Positions 22,470-34,990 of a stretch of 64,000 nt of DNA are shown here, piece after piece. This stretch comes from Dipteris shenzhenensis. Taxonomy: Eukaryota; Polypodiophyta; Polypodiopsida; Gleicheniales. Positions within the stretch are counted from its first letter, which is position 1; the number at the start of each line of letters is the position of its first letter. A program made the position numbers and the translations under genes. The notes beneath the pieces were generated by a model. The model was not told the origin of the DNA and searched no databases. It saw nothing but the letters and a program-made list of their open reading frames with translations. The stretch lies in NCBI GenBank assembly GCA_047967505.1, contig CM106538.1, one strand, 5' to 3'.

Positions 22470-24110
22470 TATTTTCCATTTGCCTGTAAATGCTTCTAGG
22501 TATGCTTTATGCATTATTTTGGCCAGCCAAATGGTCGACTAGATTATCCCCACTATATTATGCTAGTCTGCTATAGATGCCTACTGAGTCCAACTATAGT
22601 ACCACCAAGAGAGAAGCTTTGGGTATGATATTCAGTGTGCAAAGATTAAGAAATTATTTACTCAGCAATCCTTTAGTGTTTTATGTGGACCATCAGGCAT
22701 TACTTTATCTAATCAATAAGACTATTATTCAAGGACTCCTTGTGCATTGGGTGCTTCTTCTTGAAGAGTTGAACTTTAAAATTATTCATAAACCTAGGAA
22801 AACCCATGTAGGAGCTAACTTCTTATTAAGACTTCCTACACCTGCTAGGGAGCTACTACTAAACTTCTAGAAGTTGAACTCTTTGTAGTTGACTATTGTG
22901 AGCATGAATATGCTGAGTTGATGGATTATTTCTCTAAGGGTACATTTCTTGATATACTAGCCTCATGACAAGTGCAGAAAACTAGCCTTGAACGCTTGGA
23001 AATACACTTTAATTGGTGGACACCTTTATCATTAGTGTGTAGATGGAGTTCTTGTAGATGGGTTATACCACACAATCAATTTGCACGAAGCTCACTCAAG
23101 TCCATCAGGAGGACATTTCCAAGGAGAGTTAACTACCAAAAAAGTGTTGCAGGCAGGATGATGGTGGGAAACCTTGTTTAAGGATGCTCAAGCTAAGTGT
23201 AGTCATTGTGATGTTTGTCAGCACACCGGATGTTATTGCCCAATCATTCTATGCCATTGCAACCTACTCGACCTTGGGAAGCTTTTCAAAGATGGGATTT
23301 GGACTTTGTTGGCCCTTTTAAACCTACCAAGCTTACACAAAATAGATACATCATTCTAGCTACTAACTATGCTATTAAGTGGGCGAAAGATAAGGCACTC
23401 CAAGATAACTCAGCTTAGAACACTGCCAAGTTTATTTTTGAAAACATCATCTACAGATATGGATGCTCTTTATAGCTTGTTAGTGATCAAGGTTAACATT
23501 TCCTTAATGACATTGTACAATTCCTCAAGACTGAATTCAAAATCATGCATGCAATTTCCACTACTTATTATCCTCATAGCAATGGTGAAGCTGAGTCCAC
23601 AAACAAAACACTCAAGCTTATTGTCAATAAAATAGTGCAATCATCCATGAGTGAATGGCATACTAAACTTCATTCTGCTTTATGGGCATATAGGACTTCT
23701 TATAAGGTCCTTTACAAATCTTACTCTTTTTCGTATGGCGTTTGGCTTAGAAGTAGTAGTCCCCTTAGAATCTATTGTTCCTAGTCTTCATATTGCCACC
23801 GAGCATCACTTAGATGAGTCAGAAACAATCAAGAGGAGATTGCATCAGCTAAGCCACCTAGATGAGTTAAACCTTTGAGCAACCTGGTCATAGTAGGTGA
23901 CACAGTGTAAAAGAAAGGCATGACATGATAGGCATATTGTGCCTAAGCATTTGAAGAAGGGTACGCTTGTATTATTATACAGTGCCAAGCTGGGACCTCT
24001 TTAAAAAAATTTTAATCTAGGATGGAATGGCCCTACTAGTTAACTGAAGTTTTTTTCAATGGGACAGTTCAACTTGAAGATTTGTAACGAAATGTATTCT
24101 GCGAGTTGTA
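22470..24110 (+). pseudogene. Gypsy-3 pol relic (RNase H, integrase)
   Basis: At 22577-22870: SNYSTTKREALGMIFSVQRL, VFYVDHQALLYLINK and HKPRKTHVGANFLLRLP, the RNase H end of Ty3/Gypsy RT. At 23180-23260 a zinc-binding block (CSHCDVCQHTG), then the integrase core (FQRWDLDFVGPFKP, NRYIILATNYAIKW) and PHSNGEAESTNKTLK with the catalytic Glu, then LHSALWAYRTSYKV. A C-terminal piece (KKGTLVLLYSAKLGPL, LGWNGP) ends near 24040. Frames change at least four times, so it is dead. The LTRs were not found. Confidence 0.88.
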
Positions 24111-24660
24111 CCAAGCAACAAATTCCTCGGTCATGAAAGACTCAAATCTAGACCACTCAGTCGATAATGCCTTGGTGGATATTATGCCAACAAGAGTGCT
24201 AGTTAGCTGTTTGGTGACAAGGGAAGAGAAGCATTGCATGCCAACATGTGGCTATTTTAAACATTGTGGGGACATTAATACAAGAAATCATGTCCAAGAA
24301 AGGGGTACTCTACTTTATCTATAGCCATTCATCTGACAAGATGTCCAATTTTAGATCCCTTTTGATAGATAGGGTTGAGAATTTTTGGCATCGCCTTCAT
24401 TTGATTTTGTAATCTCTTACAGTCCTCGTATCTCTACCACTCACAACAGCCCTCATACCTCTATCGCTCACAACAGCCCTCTTGTTTCCATCATGCCCAA
24501 AAGTCTACTGTGTTTGCCACTCTTCTTCATTGTCCTCACCTCTAATCAGCTTCTACACAATCTTTTTAGCCATGAAGAGCGTAGGGAGTGGAGAGGAGGA
24601 GGAGGATAAGAGAGAGGGGGGAGGGGAGGGAGGTTAGTGAAAAAAAAGAGGGGAAAATAC
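24111..24660. other. No gene seen
   Basis: Between the Gypsy-3 relic and microsatellite DNA. It may include the decayed 3' end of Gypsy-3. A short repeat (CTCACAACAGCCCTC) occurs twice near 24430-24483. A purine-rich stretch lies at 24575-24665. Confidence 0.35.
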
Positions 24661-24677
24661 AAAAAGGAATAAGGGAG

Positions 24678-24683
24678 AATACA

Positions 24684-24715
<32 letters not shown>

Positions 24716-24746
24716 CATACATACATACATATATATACATATATAC

Positions 24747-24798
<52 letters not shown>

Positions 24799-24914
24799 GT
24801 ATATGTATGTATGTATTTGTATATGTATGTAAGTATTTGTATATGTATTTATATATGTATATGTATATGTATTTGTGTGTGTGTGTGTGTGGGGGTGTGT
24901 GTGTGTATCTATGC

Positions 24915-24945
<31 letters not shown>

Positions 24946-25000
24946 TCTACATATATATACATATATACATATGTGCGCACGCGCGTGTGTGTGTGCGCAT
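24678..25000. repeat. Compound TACA / TA / TG microsatellite
   Basis: (ACAT)n, then (TA)n, then (TATG)n and (TG)n, followed by (ATGT)n and GCGCGTGTGTG. Tyr-Ile and Cys-Val repeat frames here are artefacts. Confidence 0.95.
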
Positions 25001-25008
25001 AAATTAGA

Positions 25009-25696
25009 GAAAATAAAGGAAGAAATTAGGTGATGAAATAAAGAAATAAATATAAGGAAAAATTAAGGTCCAAATTAGAGGAAATAAAGGAATAAATAAG
25101 GTGATGAAATTAGATTAAATAAAGGAATAAATATGAGAGAGATAAAGAGGGGTTAAAAAGAAAAGAGAGGGGGTAAGTAGAGAGGGAGTGAGTCGTGAAG
25201 AAAGAGGGGGGTTCGGTAGATAAAGAGGGGAATTTTTTGAGAAAGATGGAGACAGAAAGGTTACGGTTAGGAAGTGTAAAGAGAAAGGGGGTAAAGATAC
25301 CTCTGTGTGTGTGTGTGTGTGTACATAATAATAATCGATTGAAAAATAATAAATGCAAGGAGGGAGACGTTAAAATAGGAAAGTTTGGAAGTAGAGGCAA
25401 GGAGGGGGAGGTTAAAATAGGGAAGTTTAGAAGTTGGGGAGGGAAGGGAGTTCAATTGCACGTTGGGGGGGAGGGAAGGTCGAGGGGCCAACGATTGGAC
25501 GTCGAGGTGGCAGACGAGTGGGCAATTAGAAAGAAAGGGGTCAGGGAGAGTAGTTAGGGGTTAGGGAGAGCGGTTAAGGGTTAGAGAGAAAGGGATTAGG
25601 TAGACAAAGTAGTTAGGTTAAGAGAGAGTAACTAGGGAGAGTAGTTAGGGGTTAGGTGGAGAGAGAGAGAGAGAGAGGATAAAGAAGTCTAGAGAG

Positions 25697-25744
<48 letters not shown>

Positions 25745-25880
25745 AAAGAAGTCTAGAGAGAAAAATATGGTGAGAGGGGGGGGAAGAGAGGGGATAAAAA
25801 GGAGAGTGGAGAGAAAAGGAGGGAAAAGATAGAGTAGAGAGAGAATAGAAAGGGGGACGAGGGTGAAATGGAGAGATATG

Positions 25881-25912
<32 letters not shown>

Positions 25913-25997
25913 ACACACACACACACACACTTTTTTTGTGGAATGAGACACACACAGAGAAGGGGGGGAGCGGAGGGTGGAGGACCAAAGGGAGATA

Positions 25998-26050
<53 letters not shown>

Positions 26051-26150
26051 CGGGTGGGGGAGAGGATAAAAGGTGTGAGTAAATGAAGGGAGGGGAAGGA
26101 TATGGAGAGGGGTGGGATTAGCAAGGGTAGAGGTAGGGTGTGAAATCAAA
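25009..26150. repeat. Long polypurine (G/A-rich) tract with (GA)n arrays
   Basis: About 1.1 kb where the plus strand is mostly A and G. Pure GA runs lie at 25660-25676, 25705-25740, 25887-25909 and 26000-26043, with (AC)n at 25910-25930. A 33-base phrase (GATAAAGAAGTCTAGAGAGAAAAAT) recurs at 25678 and 25742. Open frames of 100-180 codons here have only repeat composition. Confidence 0.9.
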
Positions 26151-27482
26151 ATTAAGGAGTAATAGGGAAGGGGAGTAAGAGTCATCAATAAAAACACTAG
26201 GATTTTTTTTTATGGTCCTCACTAATGAGATATCTATAATTGTATAGGAGAAAGACATTTCCACCCCCAAGATGCTAGTCCCATCCACCCCCAAGATGCT
26301 AGGGACTGCATCATCCCATTTGACCCTTGTTTGCACCCCTATTGATATTTTGGAGGGCTTCGCATTGACCTTTTCATGCTATGCAAAATGGACGAGAAAG
26401 GATCGACTTTGCAAACCAAACTAAGAACGGATTGAAATATGCACCTTGTTGGATGTGACAGGAAGCCTAAATCTTGTTTGAAGTAAATGAGAAGTGAACT
26501 AACGGGATTGTCATCTATATGAGGCACGTCTTCCAACAGGAGGCTTTTACTAGAGTCGACACAGCAACAGCCACAGTCTCCAACATATGGCTTTCCACAG
26601 CTCTAATATAGATTCTCACAAGCAGTAGCTTAATAAAAGCTCTTGCAATTGAGCAACATAACCAATGCACTTGTACACAAAAATGGAGGTGGCAAAAAGA
26701 ATGGTGTCACAATTAATGTGAACTACTTAATATGTCAATCGCTATAACAAATAGAAATGAAGTGGCATCACTATTTGTATATCTATGGTCTAAGGTCATG
26801 CTCTTACACTTGTTTACACTTTACTAATGGGATCTATCAACACAATGCCTAGATTCTCCTTAAGATCTTCAAATCATTGTTGTTGAATTCCTAACCTGTT
26901 TGAGACTCGGCTTTCTTATATCCTTGGGATTTCATAGTTTAAATCTCAATAGTGATTCCACATTTTTTAGATGCAATGCAATATTTGCAATACTGAAATT
27001 TTTCGGACATGCATGTTCAAATACATGGAATAAAATAAAAGGCTAGTTTAAAAATTAAGTTAACAATTAAATTACCCAATCATCATCAAGTTAGAAACTA
27101 GAAGATATAGAGCCTAGGCAAACATGGTGAAGAGATCCTGATGGAACACGAAATGTCTGATTACATGTTTCTCATCAGCTTATGTATCTATAGCAGCCGG
27201 GTGCATGAACCGACAACAATGTTAGAAGGCAAGCCATTTGTGTCAGAAAAGCTTCCAAATTGTTCCACCTCACACATCAAGAGGTTTCAGAGGGAAAGGC
27301 AATCATATGTGAACAATTAAACGGTCACATAAAAAGAATAGCCAATGCATCTAACACAAAGTCCTGGGACACAAGCTAAAGTGGTACTCAATGACGAGAG
27401 TCAAAGCTACGCACAGCACGAGAAATCAGCAAAACTTCGATACCTCTCACAGTGGGAGGAATTTCCAAGATAAGCAACACAA
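26151..27482. other. No gene seen
   Basis: AT-rich DNA. One short duplication (CCACCCCCAAGATGCTAG at about 26261 and 26285). No coding or RNA feature was recognised. Confidence 0.4.
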
Positions 27483-27662
27483 GAAGAAATAGTATTTAGC
27501 TCGGCTGCTTCTAGAATCTCCTCACTAAAGGCTAGAGTCTGTAGCCCTTTAACCCATTCCAATTGTCCTATCGAAGAAATAGTATTTAGCTCGGCTGCTT
27601 CTAGAATCTCCTCACTAAAGGCTAGAGTCTGTAGCCCTTTAACCCATTCCAATTGTCCTATC
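27483..27662. repeat. Exact 90-bp tandem duplication
   Basis: Units 27483-27572 and 27573-27662 appear identical base for base. The unit is 30 codons and open in the same minus-strand frame (27670-27407), repeating GQLEWVKGLQTLAF and EILEAAELNTISS. Perfect identity means a very young duplication. Confidence 0.93.
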
Positions 27663-30039
27663 TTACACAATCATGCTTACAAAGAAACCAATCCCCACCT
27701 TTCAAACATAATCTCTCTCAAGTCCCACCATACATTTAAAGATCTCAATTATGAGTTCCACCGATTGTCACCACTCACCAGAAATGATGATTGTACATGG
27801 GCCTGCTACACCAGCAATCAATCCAAATGCACAGCCAAAGCACGTCTTGGAAGAAGTTTGTCTCACTTACATCTGCTGAATCGTCAAGAGGTGAGATCTT
27901 ATTGTGCAAGTTGTGTCCTTGCCTTCATGTTCCTCTTAGTACAGGATGACATTGTAGCCTGTGCCAATTAAGCCCACAACGCCTGCATAACGTTGACCAA
28001 TATCTTGCCAAAAACTAAGCCATGCTGCACTTCTTTGGGCAATGCATTAAAGAGCAGGAAGAGAAAACAAAAGGTGCAAGCAATAAAGGATGACACGAGA
28101 GAAGAAAACACAAGTAGGGGCAATGTGCATGGGTTTTCTTTCCCTTTTGTCTTTTGCAAGACAATGGCACAGGGGAGTGGTGTTGCGTGTTGCTCAAGCA
28201 TTCCTCAAAATGGACCAAGAAAGGAAATTTTGTTTGTAGGGTGGGGATACATGTAATTAATCAACAGGTATGCATGTCTGTATAATGGCTATTATGATCT
28301 CCAATTTTGCTTTGGGTATCCCAATCACAGTTTCAAAAATAGATGCTTTTGAATCCACTCTCTATGTGTACTAAGAAAGGAACCATTATTTGTAGGGTGG
28401 AGGTACAATTATTTATCTAATTCTACATTGATCGTATGGTTGTCTGGCCTTGTTGAAGACGTCTACTACATGCTTCTTGAAGCTGGCTGTCATTCCTATG
28501 CTCGCCTTGTTGCCCTTACCAAGGCACATGGTACAAGCTGTCCATTGAATAACCCCTTTGATTCTGTAAGTGTGTTCAAGCATTGTGAACCTCAACTAGT
28601 CAAGAGAGAATTTCTTTGCATTTGTGGACACTTTCAACATAAGGCTAGTTCTCCTATGCCATTAATCCCCAGTTCTTGTAGCTTATGTATATGCAGATTT
28701 GCAAGAAATTTGCCAATACAGGAGGAAGCCAATCTTTTGAATAGAACCAAAGAAATCACGAAGACAATCCATGTTGTGTAACTCGTGATTGTCAGTTCTC
28801 CACAGGAATTCGTGAGCAACCTTAAGGCAGTAGGCCTAGCCATAATTGCATCAAAGACTTATTAGGAACATTACGGTACAAGAGGGCATGTGATAAAGGA
28901 ACAAATCAGCCTTAATACCCCCAAAACAAAGCAACCAAAAAATCACATTTTTAGTCTAGGAAACGTAAGGCTGTCACCAAATCATTCATACAGACTTTTG
29001 ACCAGTCCCAACAAAAGCTAAAACACCTTACTTAGTAATCCCTCAGAATAACCTAGAAAATACTTCAAAGTGCCCTTTCAAGTCATAGAGTCTATTAAGC
29101 CATAAAATGCCTAAGCATTAACAATAACAAAACGAAACAAGTCGCATGCAAAGATGATTCCTTTTGTTTAGTCTGGTAAGTGTGTATCTCATGCAGTGTT
29201 CCAAAAAACTCCATCAACTTTACAGCCAATCTCCATTAACTGTGCCACAACACTCACAGTGCTGTTACACTTAACAATTCTGCCCTTGCTCAAGAGCATG
29301 TTCATAAATAATGGAAAAGGATCTCTATAAAAGAGAGAAATCAAAATATCTTTGTAGATGTTGAAATGCACCTCAACCTTATGTCCTAATTTTAAAACAT
29401 GCCCTTGAAGGAATTGGAGTAAAACTTCCGTTGATCCTTTCCAACATATTGCATCATATAGGATTATGGCCTAGAATTGCATAAAAGCATGCATAGTGCA
29501 CACACTGTTTGAGAAGTGTGCACGTGCCATTTTTTGGTAAACTGCATTATACTGGTCATTGTTCCATCTAAATTAGTTAATCGTGTTCATTGAGAACCTT
29601 GAAAGTTGCTGTGGGATGGATGAGATGACTGGCCCATACCTCTGCATATACAAGCCACAGGTTTTATCAATACATGCCATCGTATGGAAAAGAATTGCCA
29701 AGTCGAAAATCATACAAGTGACCAGAACAAGAACCAAAAACTGGCAGAACATTCAGACTCAAATAAAAATCTACAAGAACAGGAAACTGTGCATCCAAAA
29801 AGAGTCAGGTTATTTACCTCTGCAACTAACCTAAGAGCTAAACGAAGGTCAGAAAAGAACAAAGGTTAGGATCCTTATTACTGATTAGCATAATGAGATA
29901 ATAATGTTCATAATAGAACACCGCCCTCAAGTCCAGACACTTGCAGGCTGTGTAAATAGGGCTTCGCCTCATGTGGCTATGTCAAGAGACAATGGAACTG
30001 TCCTAGAGTGAATATACTTTCAGGTGTAAAAATTGGGTT
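27663..30039. other. No recognised gene
   Basis: Several short frames with reasonable composition exist (for example plus 28428-28781 and minus 29371-29189), but none matches a family I know and no consistent exon chain could be built. A host gene with small exons cannot be excluded. Confidence 0.35.
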
Positions 30040-30059
30040 TGAACTAGAAGGGAGAGCCC

Positions 30060-30260
30060 ACTTTATGCAAGATATGTCCCAAGAGTAAGGCGTCCCACGT
30101 CCTAAATCCCTCCGCAGGATTGCAATCAAGCCTTCCAGCAGGCAATGCGCCCATTTTCCTCATTGGGGACTTCAATGCACATACAGCTAAGTGAGTCCAT
30201 CTCACTAATTTACATGCTATTGTCCTACCAAACCGCAACCCACATAGATAAGGAGAATGC
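30060..30260 (+). pseudogene. LINE endonuclease (EEP) fragment
   Basis: The plus strand at about 30145-30190 encodes NAPIFLIGDFNAHTAK. GDFNAHT is the hallmark Asp-x-Asn motif of the exonuclease-endonuclease-phosphatase domain that nicks DNA for LINEs. Upstream codons (NPSAGLQSSLPAG) keep the frame for about 30 residues. The rest of the domain is absent or too decayed. Confidence 0.6.
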
Positions 30261-30566
30261 CCTCTAGTTTGACATTACAGAGGCTCCAAAAATGAAGCAG
30301 ACAAAGTCATGACAACTAAACATGAAGACTGATCAAAAGCTAGCCTCATATGCCTCTTATTTTTTCAGAGAAATTAGAGGCATTCAATTCATTTTTGTTT
30401 GCAAGAATTACCCATACACCAAAAGAAATACAAAAAGTCTTCAGTCTTGAACTCAAACATCAATTCTACCTTGTGACATTGAAACGATGAAAGCTAACAT
30501 AACCAAGTCTATAGCATATCAAGATTTAAACTTGGAAGAATCAAATTTGATAAATCAAGTGACAAT

Positions 30567-31051
30567 GTTGATAAAAGCAATGAGCAATGGAGTTAGTTCC
30601 TAAAATTTCCCTTGGGGATAAGAATTAATTAAAGGTAAAAAGAGTGGTACGTGGACCTTCGGTCCTAGAATAAGACAGAGAGTTTTAGGGACCACATGAT
30701 GCGGAAAGCCCCTACATACATCCATCATAGATGAAGGGTATGGCTGCCATATGGCACCAATCCGCTGGTCTATATCATGTGGCCTTGCCATGTGTCACAG
30801 GCATGGATTCACCATGTCACCCACCACTCTAGGGCAGCCCGATCAAGATGCAAATATTGTAGCTATGGATGTGTTTGATGCATTTCGATTGGGCACACTG
30901 TGTTTGTATGCCACATAGGATGGGGCTGAAGCCCTGGCTCTTGTGAGAAGCCACTAGCAAGATTCTCCCTCTCACCTCCTTAGCTATGGTTTGTTATATG
31001 CAAGGTATCATTGTGTGTTTGGCATAAGTTGCTGCATTTTTAGTTTGGTGC
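30567..31051 (+). repeat. Copia-2 family LTR (left copy)
   Basis: This matches 37064-37580: TGTT.A.AAAAG..ATGA start, GGAGTTAG.TCCTAAA, ATCAT.GATGAAG, TCATGTG.CCTTGCCA, TGTCAC.CAC.CTAGGGCAGCC, TTTCGATTGGGCACACT and CTCTCA.CTCCT.AGCTA. It could be the 5' LTR of the Copia-2 element whose pol ends at 37063, with Gypsy-2 sitting between, or a separate solo LTR. Confidence 0.78.
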
Positions 31052-32008
31052 TGTCACAAGTCGTAAACAGAGTTTCCATTGACCATTTATTTGACCATAA
31101 TTAAAGAGTCTTATTTATGTAATTATGTTCAAAAAGTTATATTTAATTGCTCAAAGTATTGACTTCAGTAAAAGATAGTTAACCTCGGTCACATAATCCT
31201 AACCCTGGTTAGGAAGACTTGGCGTAAGCCAAGAGAGTTAACTGCAGTGAGCCAAAGAACCTCTACTCACTCCGGTCATAAACAGTTAACTTCGGTCAAC
31301 ACGACTTAGCTTCGGCCAAAGCAGGCTGACTCTGGTCGGAGAATTCTAGCATTAATTAAGGCACCTTGACCCCTGGTCAAAGTCCTTAATTATGGCTAGA
31401 AAGGTTTGGCTTCGGTCAACCATAGAGTTAGTTATTTTATGTGCACATGTTTGCTTGGTGGGGATGCCCACACAGACTAGGATTAGTCTAGAATTTATTT
31501 GCATGCAAAAGCGCTAACAATTAATGGGTGCCATGGCTATGTGCGCTTTATTTCATGGTTGCAGATTCTAAGAGGGGTTGATTGGCCAAGCGCTATGGAG
31601 CCCAGTGGGTAGCCAGGAGATGTCCGACCGAGGGCTACGAGAACCTAGAGTTTTGCCCTTTGTGGCATGTAACTAAATCTTAGTTATTTTGACACTTGGC
31701 ATGTTGCCAAAAGAAATGAGCTCAGAGATCTTTTGGAAGGATGATTTCTTCTATGTTTTTCAACTACGCAGCCTGTGAGCTGAATTGTAAGCTGTACTCA
31801 GAATTTTTCTGCATGAATAAAAGCCTTCGGGGGGGTCCAGCTCCACATGTTGTCCTGGGCCCTAGTGCTGTGTATGAGAGAGAGGGAGAGAGAGAGAGAG
31901 AGAGTGATTTTCTCAGCAAGGGTTTCATCAGCCAGCAAGTAAAAAGATTTTCGGTGATGCTGAAAGTGACGCTGTCTTTACAAAGGTCTAGTTGATTCGT
32001 GGTTTACA
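31052..32008 (+). repeat. Gypsy-2 5' LTR
   Basis: It ends TTTACA at 32008, two bases before a PBS; a TG start at 31052, right after Copia-2 LTR sequence, is the likeliest left end. It contains degenerate copies of TTAACTTCGGTCAAC at 31160-31430. A polyadenylation-like ATGAATAAAAGCC is at about 31813. A GA microsatellite lies at 31876-31904. Left boundary approximate. Confidence 0.6.
31155..31430. repeat. Short degenerate repeats around TTCGGTCAA
   Basis: About nine copies of a motif like TTAACTTCGGTCAAC lie 20-35 bases apart (for example TTAACCTCGGTCAC, TTAACTTCGGTCAAC, TTAGCTTCGGCCAA, TTGGCTTCGGTCAAC). They sit in the U3 part of the LTR and could be protein-binding repeats of its promoter. 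Confidence 0.6.
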
Positions 32009-32009
32009 T

Positions 32010-32021
32010 TGGTATCAGAGC
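32010..32021 (+). promoter_or_regulatory. Gypsy-2 primer binding site (tRNA-iMet)
   Basis: TGGTATCAGAGC directly after the LTR, same class as in Copia-1 and Gypsy-1. Confidence 0.88.
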
Positions 32022-33145
32022 ATAGGTTCATAATCTTTCCAGGCTATGACGATCCAGTAAGAAAGAAGGAACGGGCGTTGATTCACGAAGGGATAATTTT
32101 GATGGCGGCCTGGCTCATCTTCTTTCTGAAGAAGTGACAATTAAGGAGTCTACACAGATATGCAGCCTAGGGATATTGTTCGACGTGTTCACGTCATGTG
32201 CAGAGAATTCACGCGGAGAAGGCCTAAACCTGCTGATAGATTCGTCGCTAACGCGTGAACGTTTGACAAAAGGTTATCGTGCGAGAATCAAGGCGGAGCT
32301 CACCCCGAACCAGTGACGAAATTCCCTAGTTCTTTCAAGTGCTCATAAAAGGGACTAGGGTTCCGAGAGTCAATAGTGGTGATTCTTGTGCGTAAACCAA
32401 ATTACCGTGGGCACAGGTCTGATATGGGCACAAGCTCTTGCAGATGCTATGCAAAAAATTAGGATGCCAAGGCTTGGGCATCTCCACGACTGACGATCAG
32501 CGACGCCTCCATGCGCAGCAACATTTGCCCCAAGTGCTGATGTGGCGCACACGTGCGGTTTGACATGGCAGTACAATGTACAATGCTGATGTGGCAAACA
32601 CATGTGCTGATGTGACCTGACAATGACACGTGGCAATTTTTGCAAGCTGACATGGCAGTCACTTAAGCTGCTGAGGTGGTAAACCTCTGGTTACCCTGGT
32701 TGGTTAAGCCTGGTTATAGCTTGTGAGTTTTACAGCTGACCAGACCAGATTCATCGAGTTAACCAAACTGTACTTTGATTTAGTTACTCCAGTTAGCCAG
32801 CCAGTTACGAGAAAAAAAATGGCTTTTACCTGTCAATTTTTCACCTGTCATAGTACAGTTTAATTGTCAGTATCTGTCAGAAAATAGCAGAAAAACAGAG
32901 ATTTGCAAAAATAAAGAGAATTCAGATGCATACTCAATGCTTTTTGCAGTAATCTGAAAAAGGGCACACAGCTTTGAGGTTATTCTTTGACCCTGACAGC
33001 CAGTCTTTGGCACGAATTTGGGCTAAGTTGTGAGTGCATTACACCTCTTGCTCATGTATTTTATATTCTAAAAAAGATAGACTGAGTGCATCAGTTGCAT
33101 ATACTCTGTGAGAGAGTTTGCAGAACTCAAGGAAAGTTGCAGAGA

Positions 33146-34770
33146 ATGGCTGCACAGCAGAATGCTATACCGTCTCATGAGGAGAGTGCCAAGAATGATC
33201 AAGCTATGCAAGAGCAGAGTGTGCAGTCCAAGACTGAGGCAACTTACAGACATTCACTGGCACAGCACATGGAAGCCAGAAGGGATCCATTGTTTCGCAG
33301 ACTCGTAAATCCTCATGCAGAGGAAGAGCAGCAGAGAGTTTCTTTTGGGGCAACGCAGAAAGTGACAGCCAAAAAGAGATCCCTGCACACAATCCATGTT
33401 CTTCATGTCGATGATGTTTCCAGGAAGAGCAAGAAACCTCTAAAAGAGGAGAGAAAAAAGAGGAAAGCAGGTAGTCAGGAAGGGAGTACGCCTTCCAAGA
33501 AGAAAAAGGCTAAGCATCATCATAGTTCTTCAAGTTCCTCTTCCTACCTCTTCATCCTCATCATTGTCGTCTTCTTTTGGATCATCGAAGCCAAAGCATA
33601 AGAAGAAGAAGAAGTCAGGTAAGAAGGCAAAGACCAAGGAGTTTAAAGAGGGTGGGAAGTCTGTCAGGTTTGGTACATTCAATGGCCAGTATGGCCAAAC
33701 AGAAAAAGCCATGCAATTCATTAGACAGCAGCTTTTGACACGGAGAAATTTTCTGAGTCCTCCAAGCTGCAAATGGTTAGTTTGCACCTGACAGCAACGG
33801 CTAGTGCATGGTGGAGCCCACAGACTACAGCTAGCACTACTCCAAGGAAGTGGAAGGGCTTCAAGAAAGCTTTCTACAAACAGTTTATGCCCAAGCAGTT
33901 CAGGGACCATGTCCTTGTTGCCTGGGACAGTTTGCTTATGGATGTAGGAGATAAGTAGAGGCCTACAACCAGAAATTTTGGGATGCATACTTGCATATTA
34001 CTCCCTTCAAGAAGGTCTCAAAGAAGACCTAGGTAAGAAAGTACAGGTCTGGTCTCACTCCAAAGATACAGGGTATGGTTAATACCCAACAACATAAGGG
34101 CATACAAGATATCATGCACGCAGCCACTGTGGCGAGCTTAATGTATATGCAGGATCCCACCACAGTGCCTTCTATTTTTGTTGGGCCAACAGCTAAGAAA
34201 AAGCCAGCCACACCTCAGCTGAAGAAAAGGAGTTTCTGAAGGCTTAAAAGAGGGAATTTCAGCCTCAAAACCCGAGGGGAAGCCAAGCACCAAAAGCCTT
34301 TAAGGGTAAATCACAGTTTTCCCCTGAGCAAATAGCCATTTTTTCCAAAGAGGAGAAATGTTTCAGGTGTGGGAAAGAAGGGCATGTGGCTGCCCAGTGC
34401 CCTGAGAAACCTTTGGGTTCTAGGGAGCAGAGAAAGCCACCAAGATAGCAAAGACCAATGGCAGGAGGAATTCCGAACATTTTGGGCAGAGTGACAAATC
34501 CATAGGAAAGAGAGTTACTGCTTTCTTGGGGCAAGATAAGAGACTAGCAGGCGCTAATATTGTTTGATCCTGGGGCTACATATAACTTCATCGTAGAGGA
34601 TTTAGCCCTGAGGCTGGGGATAAAGACGAAGGAGTTGGACAGGGCTCTAGATGCTAACCAGATGTTTTGTAGGAACTCTGTGCCTGTTACTCCCCTGATA
34701 GGGAAACTCCGTATCCATCTGTTGAAAGTAGCCGGGGCATTTGTCAACCCAAAAGGCATCACCAGATAAT
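33146..34770 (+). pseudogene. Gypsy-2 gag and protease
   Basis: A start at 33146 (MAAQQNAIPSHEESAKND) opens a basic N-terminal region ending in KKKKAKHHHSSSSSSS. A frame change follows, then the Retrotrans_gag core (MVSLHLTATASAWW, TTPRKWKGFKKAFYKQFMPK, QFRDHVLVAWDSLL; 33770-33958). A CCHC zinc knuckle, CFRCGKEGHVAAQCPE, lies at about 34357-34404. The aspartic protease motif appears as [20 protein letters not shown] at 34562-34621, with DPGA for the usual DSGA. Stops lie at 33599, 33958 and 34440. At about 34735 plus-strand coding stops and an RT piece in the other direction begins. Confidence 0.85.
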
Positions 34771-34990
34771 CATACAACCCAAAAGTAGTGTGAAACGTTG
34801 TCTTGTGCACATCCTGTGGCTGTATCCTCACTTGGTGATAACCGAGCAAAAGACAACAAAGAATGCAAGCAAGCATCAATAGCAAACTTGTAGTGCCACT
34901 GGTCGTCAATGATCCAGAGCAAATACAATTGGCGACAACCTACACAATACAAACAAATAAAAGGGGCAAACAATAAGCGGCATTTCACAA
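34735..34990 (-). pseudogene. Gypsy RT fragment, inverted relative to gag
   Basis: The minus strand encodes [20 protein letters not shown], then [18 protein letters not shown], the palm of a Ty3/Gypsy RT. In Gypsy-2 this should lie on the plus strand downstream of the protease. It is a local inversion or a fragment of another copy. Upstream sequence ([16 protein letters not shown]) is a decayed continuation. Confidence 0.85.

Noticed and set aside
24566-25007. Frames of 116-139 codons rich in Tyr, Ile and Cys
   Set aside because: Translation of TA/TACA/TG microsatellites.
25652-26197. 181-codon and shorter frames rich in Ser, Leu, Pro (minus) or Arg, Glu, Gly (plus)
   Set aside because: Low-complexity GA tract, present in several frames at once.
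33530-33988. 152-codon minus-strand frame
   Set aside because: Shadow of Gypsy-2 gag on the plus strand.
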